A stretch of DNA of 64,000 nt from NCBI GenBank assembly GCA_963817905.1, contig CAWFPS010000002.1:620001-684000 (forward strand). The letters run 5' to 3'. This document shows, piece after piece, positions 15,992-25,200 of the stretch (position 1 is the first letter of the stretch; each line of letters starts with the position of its first letter). The notes under the pieces were generated by a model. It saw only the letters and a list, made by a program, of their open reading frames with translations, had not been told where the DNA came from and made no database searches. The translations under genes were made by a program, and so were the position numbers. This DNA is from VRUE01 sp963817905 (GTDB taxonomy: Bacteria > Actinomycetota > Thermoleophilia > Solirubrobacterales > 70-9).

Positions 15992-16576
15992 ATGCCGTCC
16001 CTCGACGATCGCCCCAGCGCCGCCGCGGACCCCTCCCGCGAGCGCTTCGAACGCTGCTTTCGGGCGCATTACGCGGACCTGCTCGCCTTCGCGACTCGGC
16101 GCCTCGCCGGCCGCGACGCGGCCGAGGACGCGGTCGCGGAGACCTTCGCCGTCGCCTGGCGCCGGCGCGACCGCATTCCCGACCCCGCCCTGCCCTGGCT
16201 CTACGCCGTCGCCCTACGGGTGATCGCCAACCAGTACCGCACGAACCGACGCCGACGCAGCCTCGACACCCGCCTCGCGCACGAAGCCGGGGTGGGTGGG
16301 GGAGGGCCAGATCCTGTCGAGTCGTTGAGCCGCCGCGATGCGTTCGCCACCGCTTTCGCCTGGCTGGGCGAGGACGAGCGAGAGATCCTGCGACTGACCG
16401 CCTGGGACGGGCTCGGCCCCCGCGAGGCGGCCCGCGTGCTCGGTTGCTCTCCGGGGGCCTACCGCGTGCGCCTGCACCGCGCCCGCCGCAAGCTGGCGAA
16501 ACAACTGCGGGCAGCCGGACACATAGAGAGCGAGTCCCGCAGAGCGGCAGCGACGCCGGCCGAGGAGATCAATTGA
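15992..16576 (+). CDS. ECF-type RNA polymerase sigma factor
   Basis: A 194-residue sigma-70-family protein. Region 2 covers FRAHYADLLAFATRRLAGRDAAEDAVAETFAVAWRR (split over residues 22-58) and region 4 covers LRLTAWDGLGPREAARVLGCSPGAYRVRLHRARRKL near the C terminus. The ATG at 15992 comes 57 bases from the divergent pit start. The stop overlaps the TTG of the next gene (TTGA), typical of an ECF sigma and its membrane-bound partner. Targets are unknown. Confidence 0.9.
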   Translation: MPSLDDRPSAAADPSRERFERCFRAHYADLLAFATRRLAGRDAAEDAVAETFAVAWRRRDRIPDPALPWLYAVALRVIANQYRTNRRRRSLDTRLAHEAGVGGGGPDPVESLSRRDAFATAFAWLGEDEREILRLTAWDGLGPREAARVLGCSPGAYRVRLHRARRKLAKQLRAAGHIESESRRAAATPAEEIN

Positions 16577-17754
16577 CCCGCAAGATTCGACAAGAGGATG
16601 CCATCGCCGCGATGCGTGCCGCCAACCCGGCCTCCGCGGCGGAGCTGCGCGAGGCGATTGCCGAGCGGGAGATCTCGCGCGCCATGCGGACGGCGATCGC
16701 CGCGGGCGACTCCCCTTCGCTGCCGATCCCGGTGGGCGATCGCGTCGCCAGCGAGTTCCCCGGCGACGCGCCGGCGCCGAGCGTCCGCCCCCGGCGGCGC
16801 GGCGCGGCCCTCGCTCTCGGCGCTGGCCTGGCCAGCATCGCCGCGCTCGTCGCGCTGGCGGTCTCGACTGGCTTGCCGGGGGGCGGGCACGGCGGCCCGT
16901 CCTTCGCCGCGGCCGCGATCGAGGTCGCCGAAGCCAACCCCCGCCTGCTCGTCACCGAGCCCGGCTGGTCGGTGACCCGTGCCGACCAGCTCGAAGCCGA
17001 CAGCGGCGAAATCACCTTCAGCGACGGCCGTCATGACCTCAACATCTTCTGGTACCCGGCGCGGCTCTATGGCCAGTACCTGCGCGACCGTGCCCTGGTC
17101 AGCGCCCCGGTGCGCTCGACCCTGCTCGGCCAGGCCGCGACCACGGTCGACTACGGCCGCGAGGAATACGCGACGATGCTGGCCCCGCAGGGCAGCGTCT
17201 TCCTCGAGATCCGCGCCCGGCTGGGGAGCAGGGCGAGATACGAGGCCGTGCTGCACTCGCTGCGCCCGGTCGGCGTCAGTGCCTGGCTTGCCGCGATGCC
17301 TGCCGGCGTGGTCAAGCCGCAGGACCGCGCCGGTGCTGTGGACAGGGCCCTGCGGGGCGTGCCGCTGCCGCCCGGCTTCGATCCCGCGGTCTTGGAACGC
17401 GAAGACGCGGTGCTCGACCGCTATCAGTTCGACGTCAGGGTCGCGGGCGCCGTCGCCTGCGGCTGGGTGGAAAGCTGGCTGGCGGCAAGGCGGGCGGGGG
17501 ACGGGGACGCGGCCAACGCTGCCGTCAAGGCGATGGCAACCGCGTCGCAATGGCCCCTCCTGCGAGGCCGGGAAATGCAGCGCGGCTGGGCAGCCAACGT
17601 CCGCTGGTCGGCGAAGGAGCTCGCCGCGGGCAGGCTCAACACCGGCCCCGCCGGCAGCCTCGTTCGTCCCGACGGCAGCGGCTATGAGATCGGCCCCGCA
17701 TGGTCCATCGCCCTCGGCTGCAAGCCCCACTACCGCCGCCCGATCGCCAGGTAG
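16573..17754 (+). CDS. Membrane protein coupled to the ECF sigma factor (putative anti-sigma factor)
   Basis: A 393-residue protein with a cytoplasmic N terminus (about 75 residues, Arg/Ala/Glu-rich), a single membrane span near residues 78-96 (ALALGAGLASIAALVALAVS) and a large outer domain. The TTG at 16573 has GAGGAG upstream and overlaps the sigma stop, implying coupling. Position and topology fit an anti-sigma factor. No zinc-binding HxxxCxxC anti-sigma motif is visible, so the assignment rests on context. The outer domain is not recognised. Confidence 0.65.
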   Translation: MTRKIRQEDAIAAMRAANPASAAELREAIAEREISRAMRTAIAAGDSPSLPIPVGDRVASEFPGDAPAPSVRPRRRGAALALGAGLASIAALVALAVSTGLPGGGHGGPSFAAAAIEVAEANPRLLVTEPGWSVTRADQLEADSGEITFSDGRHDLNIFWYPARLYGQYLRDRALVSAPVRSTLLGQAATTVDYGREEYATMLAPQGSVFLEIRARLGSRARYEAVLHSLRPVGVSAWLAAMPAGVVKPQDRAGAVDRALRGVPLPPGFDPAVLEREDAVLDRYQFDVRVAGAVACGWVESWLAARRAGDGDAANAAVKAMATASQWPLLRGREMQRGWAANVRWSAKELAAGRLNTGPAGSLVRPDGSGYEIGPAWSIALGCKPHYRRPIAR

Positions 17755-17783
17755 TTCGGGATCGGGGATGATGCTCTAGGCTG

Positions 17784-17987
17784 ATGCGCATGACGCGCAC
17801 CACCGTTGATGTCGATGATCGTGCCCTGAGTGCGGCGCGGCGGGAGCTGGGGACAGAAGGCCTCAGCGAGACCGTCAACGCGGCGCTTCGCGATGCAGCT
17901 CGCCGCCGTGTCCTCAAAGGATTCGATGTCCTCCGCGACATCGACGGCACTCCTGAGGAAGTCTCCGCGGGGCGCGAGCGCGCCTGA
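17784..17987 (+). CDS. vapB: VapB-type antitoxin (ribbon-helix-helix)
   Basis: A 67-residue protein beginning MRMTRTTVDVDDRALSAARR and continuing ELGTEGLSETVNAALRDAA, the VapB ribbon-helix-helix pattern, with a C-terminal toxin-binding tail (FDVLRDIDG). It should neutralise the PIN toxin that starts six bases downstream and repress their shared promoter. ATG 17784 and ATG 17790 are both possible starts; homologues often begin at the second. Confidence 0.88.
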   Translation: MRMTRTTVDVDDRALSAARRELGTEGLSETVNAALRDAARRRVLKGFDVLRDIDGTPEEVSAGRERA

Positions 17988-17993
17988 GCGACC

Positions 17994-18443
17994 GTGGCTG
18001 AGTTGCAACTGCCGCAGCTCGACCGGCCGGCCCTCTTCGACACCGGCACTTGGACCTGGGTGCGCGATCGCCGCTTTCCGGAGCTCGCCGAGTGGTTCAA
18101 CGCCGCCGTTGGGGCGGGACTGGTTCTGGTTTGCGATCTCGTCATCCTCGAGCTCACGCGCCTCGCTCCCAACGAGCGGCGTGCCCGGGAAGTCGCGGAT
18201 CGCCTGGCGTCCTTCGAGGCGATTCCAATGCCGGGCAGCCTTTGGGCTCAAGCACGAGAGGTCCAGGTCGCGCTGGCCGCCACCGGCGAGCACCGGCGCA
18301 TCCCGCCCGCCGATCTTCTGCTCGCCGCGGCCGCGGAGGAGGCCGGGGTCGCCCTCGTCCACTACGACCGGGATTACGAGCGAATCGCGCAGGCCAGCGA
18401 TCTCCGGCAGGAATGGCTCGTTCCCGACGGGACACTGGCATGA
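17994..18443 (+). CDS. vapC: VapC-type PIN-domain toxin
   Basis: A 149-residue PIN ribonuclease. Acidic active-site positions are visible in LFDTGTWTW (Asp16), CDLVILELTR (Glu), PPADLLLAAAAEEAG (Asp) and HYDRDYERIA (Asp). VapC toxins cut tRNA or rRNA when VapB is degraded. The start is GTG 17994, six bases after vapB. Spacing and order are standard for a complete module. Confidence 0.9.
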   Translation: MAELQLPQLDRPALFDTGTWTWVRDRRFPELAEWFNAAVGAGLVLVCDLVILELTRLAPNERRAREVADRLASFEAIPMPGSLWAQAREVQVALAATGEHRRIPPADLLLAAAAEEAGVALVHYDRDYERIAQASDLRQEWLVPDGTLA

Positions 18444-18452
18444 AGGCTGCCC

Positions 18453-18947
18453 GTGGGTGACGTGCTCCCCGATGTTCTCCGACCGGGCCTGCGGATCGTC
18501 TTCTGCGGCACCGCGGCAGGCTCGGCTTCGGCCCGCGCTCGCGCCTACTACGCGGGCCCCGGCAACGCCTTCTGGCCGACCCTGCACGAGGTCGGGCTGA
18601 CGCCGGTGCAACTGGCGCCCGAGGAATTCAGGCGCCTGCCCGAGTTCGGCCTCGGCCTGACCGACATCTGCAAGATCCTCCACGGCTCCGACGAGGAGGT
18701 CGGCACGGCCGAGTTCGACGGAGCGGGCCTCCAATCCCGAATCGCCGCAGCCGAACCCGAGCACCTCGCCTTCAACGGCAAGAACGCCGCCCGCGCCGCC
18801 CTGGAACAGCAGGTGACCTACGGCCCCCAACCCGAGCGCATCGGCAGCGCGACCGTATGGGTCCTACCCTCGACCTCCGGCGCGGCCCGCCGCTTCTGGG
18901 ACATCGAGCCATGGCGCGAGCTGGCCGATTCGACCAGTGGGGAGTGA
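18453..18947 (+). CDS. mug: G/U (G/T) mismatch-specific DNA glycosylase Mug
   Basis: A 164-residue protein of the uracil-DNA glycosylase superfamily that removes uracil or thymine, and some alkylated bases, opposite guanine. Visible motifs are IVFCGTAAGSASARARAYYAGPGNAFW (split over residues 15-41; the GxNPG-like catalytic loop reads GTAAGSAS), LTDICK near 70, the FNGKNAA strand and VLPSTSGAARRFW, the second DNA-contact loop. In E. coli Mug the first loop is GINPG; the asparagine is not in the same place here, closer to TDG-type variants in actinobacteria. The start is GTG 18453. Confidence 0.85.
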   Translation: MGDVLPDVLRPGLRIVFCGTAAGSASARARAYYAGPGNAFWPTLHEVGLTPVQLAPEEFRRLPEFGLGLTDICKILHGSDEEVGTAEFDGAGLQSRIAAAEPEHLAFNGKNAARAALEQQVTYGPQPERIGSATVWVLPSTSGAARRFWDIEPWRELADSTSGE

Positions 18948-19010
18948 GCAGCACAACGAGGCGGCGGTCCGGTTGGGCAACTGATTGGCAGCGTGGGCCA
19001 GGAGTCAGGC

Positions 19011-19439
19011 TCAGATGTTGCGGACTCGCCTGCCGATCTGGCGGTCCTGGGGATAACCGGCGGCGTCCCAGAACCCGGCTGCCACGTCGTCCTCAAAGGC
19101 GACGAGAGCGGTCACGCGAAGTGCCCCACGGCCGCGCAGATATTCCTCCCCTGCTCGGACCAGGGAGACGCCGACGCCCTGACGGCGAAACCCGTCCCGC
19201 ACGGCGAGCCGGTACATATTCCCGCGCCACCCGTCCCAAGCCGCGATCAGGGCGCCGACGATCGCTCCGTCACGCTCGGCGACCAAGAGTGCAGCGGGAG
19301 AACCCGTGACCAAGCGTTCCACTTCGTCCACGCGATCGGAACTGCTCGCGTGCCCGCTCCGCTCCTGCTCCCAGAGCGCCACCACGTACGGCACATCGCC
19401 CAGCTCGCCTCGCCGAATTCTGGTCTCTCCGCCAGTCAA
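19011..19439 (-). CDS. GNAT family N-acetyltransferase
   Basis: A 142-residue GNAT protein with the four motifs in order: IRRGELGDVPYVVALWEQE, LLVAERDGAIVGALIAAWDGW, the acetyl-CoA loop YRLAVRDGFRRQGVGVSLV (RxxGxG) and VTALVAFEDDVAAGFWDAAGY. It acetylates an amine on an unknown small molecule or protein. Start TTG 19439 is the only convenient initiation codon and has no strong ribosome binding site. Confidence 0.85.
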   Translation of the reverse strand: MTGGETRIRRGELGDVPYVVALWEQERSGHASSSDRVDEVERLVTGSPAALLVAERDGAIVGALIAAWDGWRGNMYRLAVRDGFRRQGVGVSLVRAGEEYLRGRGALRVTALVAFEDDVAAGFWDAAGYPQDRQIGRRVRNI

Positions 19440-19627
19440 GCCGAAAGCATACGTTCACTCGACGCCGGTCAGCTCAAGAGCCTGTTCCCCGAAGAGCGGC
19501 CGTGTATGCCCCTGCGCGCGGGAAGCGCGCAGCCAGCGTTCGCCGATCAGGCGCCTAATCGACCAAGTCTTATCTGGGTATAGTCGCGTCTCTATTGTCG
19601 TCACGCAGCAAAATGGGGAGGAGTGTT

Positions 19628-20173
19628 TTGGGGCTACTTGCGAGGGTTTTCAAGCAGCACGGCGTGGGGTTGCTCGCACTTTTCGTGGCGCTTTCTGGCA
19701 CGGCATATGCGGCCAGCAAGATCGGTGCTCATGACATCAGGAGAAACGCGATCCGCTCCTCTCACATCAAGGCGGGCCAGGTAAAGATCAGCGACCTGGC
19801 CCCGAGCGTACGCGGACTCGTCACTGGCGGCGGCGCGGCGTCATCGGAGCAGCTTCAAATTCGCAAGGTAGACGGCGCCCCGGTCTTCCTGGCTCCCGGC
19901 GAATTCGACGGAGCGCCCCTCGCGCAGTGCCCGGAAGGCTACGTGGTCGTCGGGACCGGCTTCAACAGCAGCATTGGCGAACCGAATTTTGTTCTCGCCT
20001 ACGGCACCTTCGTCGGTGGCTTTTTCGCCAACTTCACCTCTATCGCCATCGAACCCTACGTACAGGCGCTCTGTGCCCGCAACAGCACCGGCGGCGCGAC
20101 AACCTCTCGGGCAGCGGAACTGAATAGGTATCAGCACGATGTCGCCAGAACACGCCTGTCACTCCAAAATTAA
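19628..20173 (+). CDS. Secreted hypothetical protein of a Solirubrobacterales-type family
   Basis: About 181 residues. The signal region GVGLLALFVALSGTAYAA is followed by a polar repeat-like stretch KIGAHDIRRNAIRSSHIKAGQVKISDLA and a beta-rich C-terminal domain with two cysteines. This layout is common in multi-copy secreted proteins of Thermoleophilia; the function is unknown. TTG 19628 is preferred because GGGGAGGAG lies five bases upstream. ATG 19613 or TTG 19595 would lengthen the N terminus. The last 15 bases overlap the convergent gene. Confidence 0.75.
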   Translation: MGLLARVFKQHGVGLLALFVALSGTAYAASKIGAHDIRRNAIRSSHIKAGQVKISDLAPSVRGLVTGGGAASSEQLQIRKVDGAPVFLAPGEFDGAPLAQCPEGYVVVGTGFNSSIGEPNFVLAYGTFVGGFFANFTSIAIEPYVQALCARNSTGGATTSRAAELNRYQHDVARTRLSLQN

Positions 20174-20635
20174 TCGGTAGCTCGGGACGGGGCTTCCCCC
20201 CCAGATCAGCAGTGCCGATGGGTCTTCGACGCTGACGCGTCGCCAGGGCTCGCGAGCTTTGCCGCCCGGGGAATGGCGGTGGTACGGCATCTCCGGATGC
20301 CGCTGGGGGTCAAAGCAGTAGCGGAGGGAGACATCGCCAACCTGACCGTGGTAGGCGTAGCCGGCCAACCAGTAGCCGTGCTCCGCGTAGGCGTCCTCGA
20401 CCCGATCGGCCGACCAGAGCTCGGCGATGCTGAAGGTGACCCGGGGATCGGGCTCAGCATCGTCGCCGTCACCACACATGGCGACGCCCTTCAGTCGGAC
20501 CAGCCCCAAGGGTGGATCGTCGCGCCACTCGTTCGGGTCGCGGCCACCGGGGTCGACCAGGTAGCCACGGACGAAGAGCAGCTCCTGAAGCTGCTCAAAG
20601 CGCCGGTAGGCGATCAGGATCGGTCGCTCGCGCAT
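20159..20635 (-). CDS. Hypothetical protein
   Basis: A 158-residue soluble protein rich in Arg, Asp, Pro and aromatic residues (AEHGYWLAGYAYHGQVGDVSLRY near 85-107, YCFDPQRHPEMPYHRH after it) with no signal or membrane span. No family is recognised. It overlaps the convergent secreted-protein gene by 15 bases, and codon choice is like its neighbours. Confidence 0.6.
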   Translation of the reverse strand: MRERPILIAYRRFEQLQELLFVRGYLVDPGGRDPNEWRDDPPLGLVRLKGVAMCGDGDDAEPDPRVTFSIAELWSADRVEDAYAEHGYWLAGYAYHGQVGDVSLRYCFDPQRHPEMPYHRHSPGGKAREPWRRVSVEDPSALLIWGGSPVPSYRLILE

Positions 20636-20767
20636 GGGCCGCCGGTTCTACAGGGGCCTCCGGATATCTCGTGCCTGAGGCCATTAAGCTGAATCTCTGG
20701 ATTTAGAGGATTACTTGGAACCTGCCGATATAGCTGCAACAATGCCCAAAGACCCAAGGAGCGACAG

Positions 20768-21139
20768 ATGGCCGAGCTCTCCGATCACTACATGCGCGTG
20801 CGGGACTACGCCCGCAAGTTCTCCCTCGATGAGTCGACCGTCTACAAGATGATCGAGCGGGGGGAGATCAAGGCAATCCGCATCGGCAAGAAGACGCTAC
20901 GCATTCCCTCCAGCGAGCTGGAGCGCTACCTGGATCGCGAGCCCACCGTGGGTCTCGAGGCTGCCTCCTTGGAGGAAAAGGTCGAGAGCTTTCGCAAGGC
21001 AAACGGCAAGGGTCCAGACTCCTTCGTCGACGCCTGGCGCAGCGGCGAGATCGAGGACACCCCCGATAACGCCGAGGTCGCGATCGAGGCACTCGCCCTG
21101 CGCACGGCCCTAGCGCGTCAGCACGCCACTGCTGCGTAG
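20768..21139 (+). CDS. Excisionase-type helix-turn-helix protein
   Basis: A 123-residue protein. The first 62 residues form a MerR/excisionase-like winged helix: MRVRDYARKFSLDESTVYKM, then IERGEIKAIRIGKKTLRIP. The second half (SLEEKVESFRKANGKGPDSF and the acidic DTPDNAEVAIEALA) is not recognised but is the size of a toxin-binding antitoxin tail. AAGGAG lies at good spacing before the ATG. Such proteins act as directionality factors of integrated elements or as antitoxins. No toxin or integrase is adjacent. Confidence 0.8.
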   Translation: MAELSDHYMRVRDYARKFSLDESTVYKMIERGEIKAIRIGKKTLRIPSSELERYLDREPTVGLEAASLEEKVESFRKANGKGPDSFVDAWRSGEIEDTPDNAEVAIEALALRTALARQHATAA

Positions 21140-21249
21140 ACGAGCTCTTTCTTAAACTCATAACTCGACATTTGCCATGGGCTGGTGGGTAATTGCGGAC
21201 TCAGGCGTAGTGGTGGCATCGGCGGCAAGTAGGTTGAATACCGGGTCTA

Positions 21250-21468
21250 ATGTTGCTGATCGCGCTCACCAAGTTCGGCGAGTCTCTGGCCCAAACGGGT
21301 GCGATCGCCGGTGGCGCGACGGCTTGGGGCGCCTCGCTCGGGCTGATCGCCGGTGCGATCGCGGTGGATGCCGGCTTCGAAATCGACCGGTGGGCACTCG
21401 CCACCAAGGGCGGCACGCTGGGTGCTCTGTTCGGGGTGTCGTTCGGCGTCTGGGAATTGATCGCATGA
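21250..21468 (+). CDS. Small glycine-rich membrane protein
   Basis: A 72-residue protein with two hydrophobic helices (about 15-38 and 50-71) full of small residues (GAIAGGATAWGASLG, GGTLGALFGVSFG), a glycine-zipper-like pattern. It overlaps the next gene by four bases (ATGA), making it the first member of a three-gene membrane set. The function is unknown. Confidence 0.65.
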   Translation: MLLIALTKFGESLAQTGAIAGGATAWGASLGLIAGAIAVDAGFEIDRWALATKGGTLGALFGVSFGVWELIA

Positions 21469-22220
21469 GCCACCGGAACCAGAATGCGCGGCTAGATCCG
21501 TTTTCGTACACGATGGCCGTCGCGCTCGGCCTCTTCTCCGCTGCCCTTCTCGACGTTCTCGATATCGGCGGGGCGATGAAGTACCTGATCGCCTTCATGC
21601 TGTTGACGCTCACCGTCGGCGCCCTGCTCGCCCGATCGGCATCTCCGGTCCACCTGTTCGCGGTTTTTCGCTCCGGATCACTCGGGAGGGAGCTAGAAAA
21701 TGCTGAAGCGCGCAGCGCCGAGGCCGAGATCCAGGTCGGCGGCGGACGATTCCCGCTGACGCGAAAGGTCCTCGGTCTCGACCTCGCCGAAGCGCGCTCA
21801 GAGGAGAGCGCCATCCGGCGCCCCCGGCTCTGGATTCCATCGGCCGAGGCGCCGCGCCGGGTTTCCCTCCGCGCGTCTGGCTCCAGCCTGGTGGTCGGTG
21901 CCGAGTCGGACGAGCGAGATGCCAGAGTCGCCCGTGTCGACTTCCCGCAGTACCGACCGATCTACGTGCTGCTGCGCGATCGCGAGGGGGGGAGGGGGGG
22001 CGAGGCGATGGTGCCGAACCTCGCCCGCGACTTCGTCGACCAGGCGATCGCGGTCGAGTGGCTGGCAGGCGTCGCCGAGCTACGGGGTCTCGACGCCGAG
22101 GCGGTCGCGGCGAGCGTCGCTTACGCGAACCACGCCGGCAAGCGCGCCTGGCTCCTCGCGGCCGAGGAGCTTCCTGCCGACGACCCTGTCCGGGTCGCAA
22201 TCGCTGCCGCCGCGGAGTAG
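21465..22220 (+). CDS. Membrane-anchored hypothetical protein
   Basis: A 251-residue protein with two spans near the N terminus (about 14-34 and 38-55) and a soluble remainder. The C-terminal part (MVPNLARDFVDQAIAVEWLA, then AYANHAGKRAWLLAAEELP) is helical. No domain is recognised. Its start overlaps the small membrane gene and its stop is two bases before the ATG of the Lon-like/propeller gene, so the three are probably one operon. Confidence 0.65.
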   Translation: MSHRNQNARLDPFSYTMAVALGLFSAALLDVLDIGGAMKYLIAFMLLTLTVGALLARSASPVHLFAVFRSGSLGRELENAEARSAEAEIQVGGGRFPLTRKVLGLDLAEARSEESAIRRPRLWIPSAEAPRRVSLRASGSSLVVGAESDERDARVARVDFPQYRPIYVLLRDREGGRGGEAMVPNLARDFVDQAIAVEWLAGVAELRGLDAEAVAASVAYANHAGKRAWLLAAEELPADDPVRVAIAAAAE

Positions 22221-22222
22221 CG

Positions 22223-25200
22223 ATGTACAGCGAGAGCAGCGGCGACGCCGCGGAGTTCCTCGAAGGCTGTCGGACCGCACTCGGCGACGAGCGCCTCGAC
22301 GAGCTGGCCGAGCACGCGAGCGGACACTCGCCACAGCTCAGAGAGATAGACGACAACTTCGGCAGCGGTCGCCGAGCGCGGGCGATTGCGCACCTGGCGC
22401 TGGCGCTGGCGACGGACCTCGACGACTCCGAGCGAGCCCGCCATCTGCAGGAGGCAATCGAGCTTTGGACGCCGGAGGAGGACGCTCTGCCCGCGGAGGT
22501 TCCGGTGACCCTCGCGTCTGGCGCGGCCGCCACCACGCTTGCCCAGATCTGTCTGGGAGAGCACCGGCTACGACTCGAGGCACTGCACGATGTGGCCCTC
22601 GAGCTGTGCGGTGAATCGCCGAAAGGGTTGCGGCGAGCGACATCGACAGTTCCGGTCGTGGTCAATGGCGCCGGTCTGCTGCTGCTGGTCGAAGCGAGGC
22701 TCGTGAGTGGGGGGCTGCCGGGTGTCTTCGAGGGCCCGCAGGCGGCGCTGGCGAACCGGGACGAGAAATGGCGGCAGATGGAGCGCACCGTCGACGAGCT
22801 GATCCTCCGCCAGGATGGTCCGCACGCGATCCGCTACCTGCTGCGGAACAACGCCGATTCCAAGCTGCGGCTGGGACCGGTCCATGGCGAAAGCGCGGGC
22901 ATGGCTCTCGCCGTTGCCTCGCGCCAAGCGGCGAAGCGGAGATCGCTGCCACTCGACGCCCACACGGCGATTGCGGCCGCAGTCGCCGATGACGGACAGG
23001 CGCGGCGCGTCCAGGGCATCGCTGAGAAGCTGGCGGAAAAGGAGCCGAAGACTGGCGAGCCGGAAGTGCATCACCTCCAACGGCGAGTCGTGCGCCTGCT
23101 GGTGGAGAAGGAGCAGGCGAAGGGGCTTGCCCCCGACGGCATCGCACAGGATCGGACTGTCAACCGCGAAGCGGTGGTCGCTGCGGGGATCGAGGTCGTC
23201 CCGATCGCGAGTCTTGATGAGGCGATGCGCAAGGCCCGTCTGCGATTGCGTCGCCCGGCGCTCATCGCCATAGCCGTGACGCTGACCGTGGCGATCGCCA
23301 TTGCCTTCGCCCTCACCCGGGGCGGGACCGATTCCGGCGTCGAACGGCGCGTCGCTGAATCGCAGCTGTCCGAAAAGGTCGACGCCGCCGCCCGGCGCCT
23401 CGCCTCTAGTGAACCGGACCGCGTCGCCCTGCTGCGTGCCGAGGAGGCGACGGTACAGCCGTCTGCGGTTTCGTTCTCGGCGCTCTTCGACGCCGACCTC
23501 GGTGTCGGCAAGCGAATCACCAGCTTCCGGCCGCGGGAAGGGGTGGCGAGCGAGGTCGCGCTGGCCGACGGTCGGCGCCTAGTCGTCACCGGCGGGGCGA
23601 ACGGCGAGCTGCGGGCTTGGGACAGCAGGACGCGCGAAGAAGAAGTCATCTCGCGCGATGCTCTCGAGGACGAAGCCCGGATGCTCGCAACGTCCGACGA
23701 TGGGCGCCTAATTGTTGTCGCCGGGACTGGCTCAGTCCTTCTCGCCGAACGCTCCTCTTCCGGCCTCTTCGCTGAGCTCGAAGAAGAACTCTCGAGTGGG
23801 GCCAGCGCCGTCGCCTTCTCCGCAGACGGCAAGGCGCTCTACGTCGGCGCCGAAGATTCCCTCGGCGTCAGCCGGTTCAAAGCCGGGAGATGGTCGCCGA
23901 TCGAATGGAGCTCGGTAGACGCTGGTGGCCACTACGTTCGCGACGTCTTTCCACTCGATGCCGATCACGTCGCCTTCTGCATCGAGACGACTGGCAACAA
24001 CCAGGAGCTGCGGCGGCTTGACCTCCGCCGTCAGGCGCTGTCGGTCGTGCGTGACCCCGGTGGCGGCACGGTGCCGTGCCCAGCGGCGCAGCTGAGGCCG
24101 GGAGTGATCGCGACTACCCACGGGCCGGACTACCGCGAGGTCCGCATCGGCCGGCTCGAAGGCGCCCGCTGGCGCCAGGTCGGCTACCACCGGCTGCCGG
24201 AAGAACTGGACGTCTTGGGTGAAGTCCCCGGTGGCCGCCTCGTCTACACGGCGGGAGACTCGGGGATCACGACGCTCTCGGAAAGCGGCGAAGTGGTTGC
24301 GGAAGCGCCGTTGCATCCGTCCGATGTCGACATCTCCGTTGGGCGCGGGGGGCGATCCTTTGCTGTCGTCTCCGGCAATGGGATGGTCAGGGTGGAATCC
24401 CTCGAGGGCGAAGACCCGCTGACCCCCCGCCTGCGTCTCTCCAATACGAGTTCGCTGGGCTGGGCTGTCAGCTGGTCCGCGAACGGCGAACGCGTGGCTG
24501 TCGGTTCCCAGGAGGGCGATGTCTCGGTCTTCGATCCGCGTGACCCTGACGCCGGCGCCCTCGTCTGGAGGCACGTGTTCCCAGGCATGGTCAGGGCGGT
24601 TGAGCTGGACCCACTCGGTCACTGGGTCTGGGCGGCTGGCGACACCGGCCAAGTCGCCCGCATCGACGCACGGGATCCCACCGCAGACATCCACTACTCA
24701 GTTGCCCTCGGCGGGGTAATCCGTGACCTCGAGCTGTCTCCCAACGACAAGAACCTCGCGGTCGCCGGTGTCCCTGGCGTCGGAGTTGTGTTGATGCGCC
24801 CAGACGTTGAAGGGTTCGAAAGCGGTGGGGAAGAAATCGACGCCATCGGAATCGCCTGGCTCGACAACGACCGGCTTCTGGTCAGCAGTGGTGCCGATTC
24901 CGAAGGTGATCGTTCCAAAGCGATCCTGCGCATCCTCAACACCCACCTCAAACAGGTCGGCGGGAGCACCCCCACCGGGGATTCGGGGATGATCTCGGTG
25001 CGCGTCCACGGCGAGCGGGCGGCCGCGGTCGGGTTTAGCGGGCGACTCGAGATCTTCGACGTGGCCGGCGACACCCCCCGCCTCCTGCGCATGGTCTCGA
25101 CCGAAAACGAACTGGCGACCGACGTCGCCTGGTCTCCGGACGGCGGTGTCCTGGCGGTGGTCGGAAACGGCGGCAAGGTCACGTTCCTCGAGACCCGCAC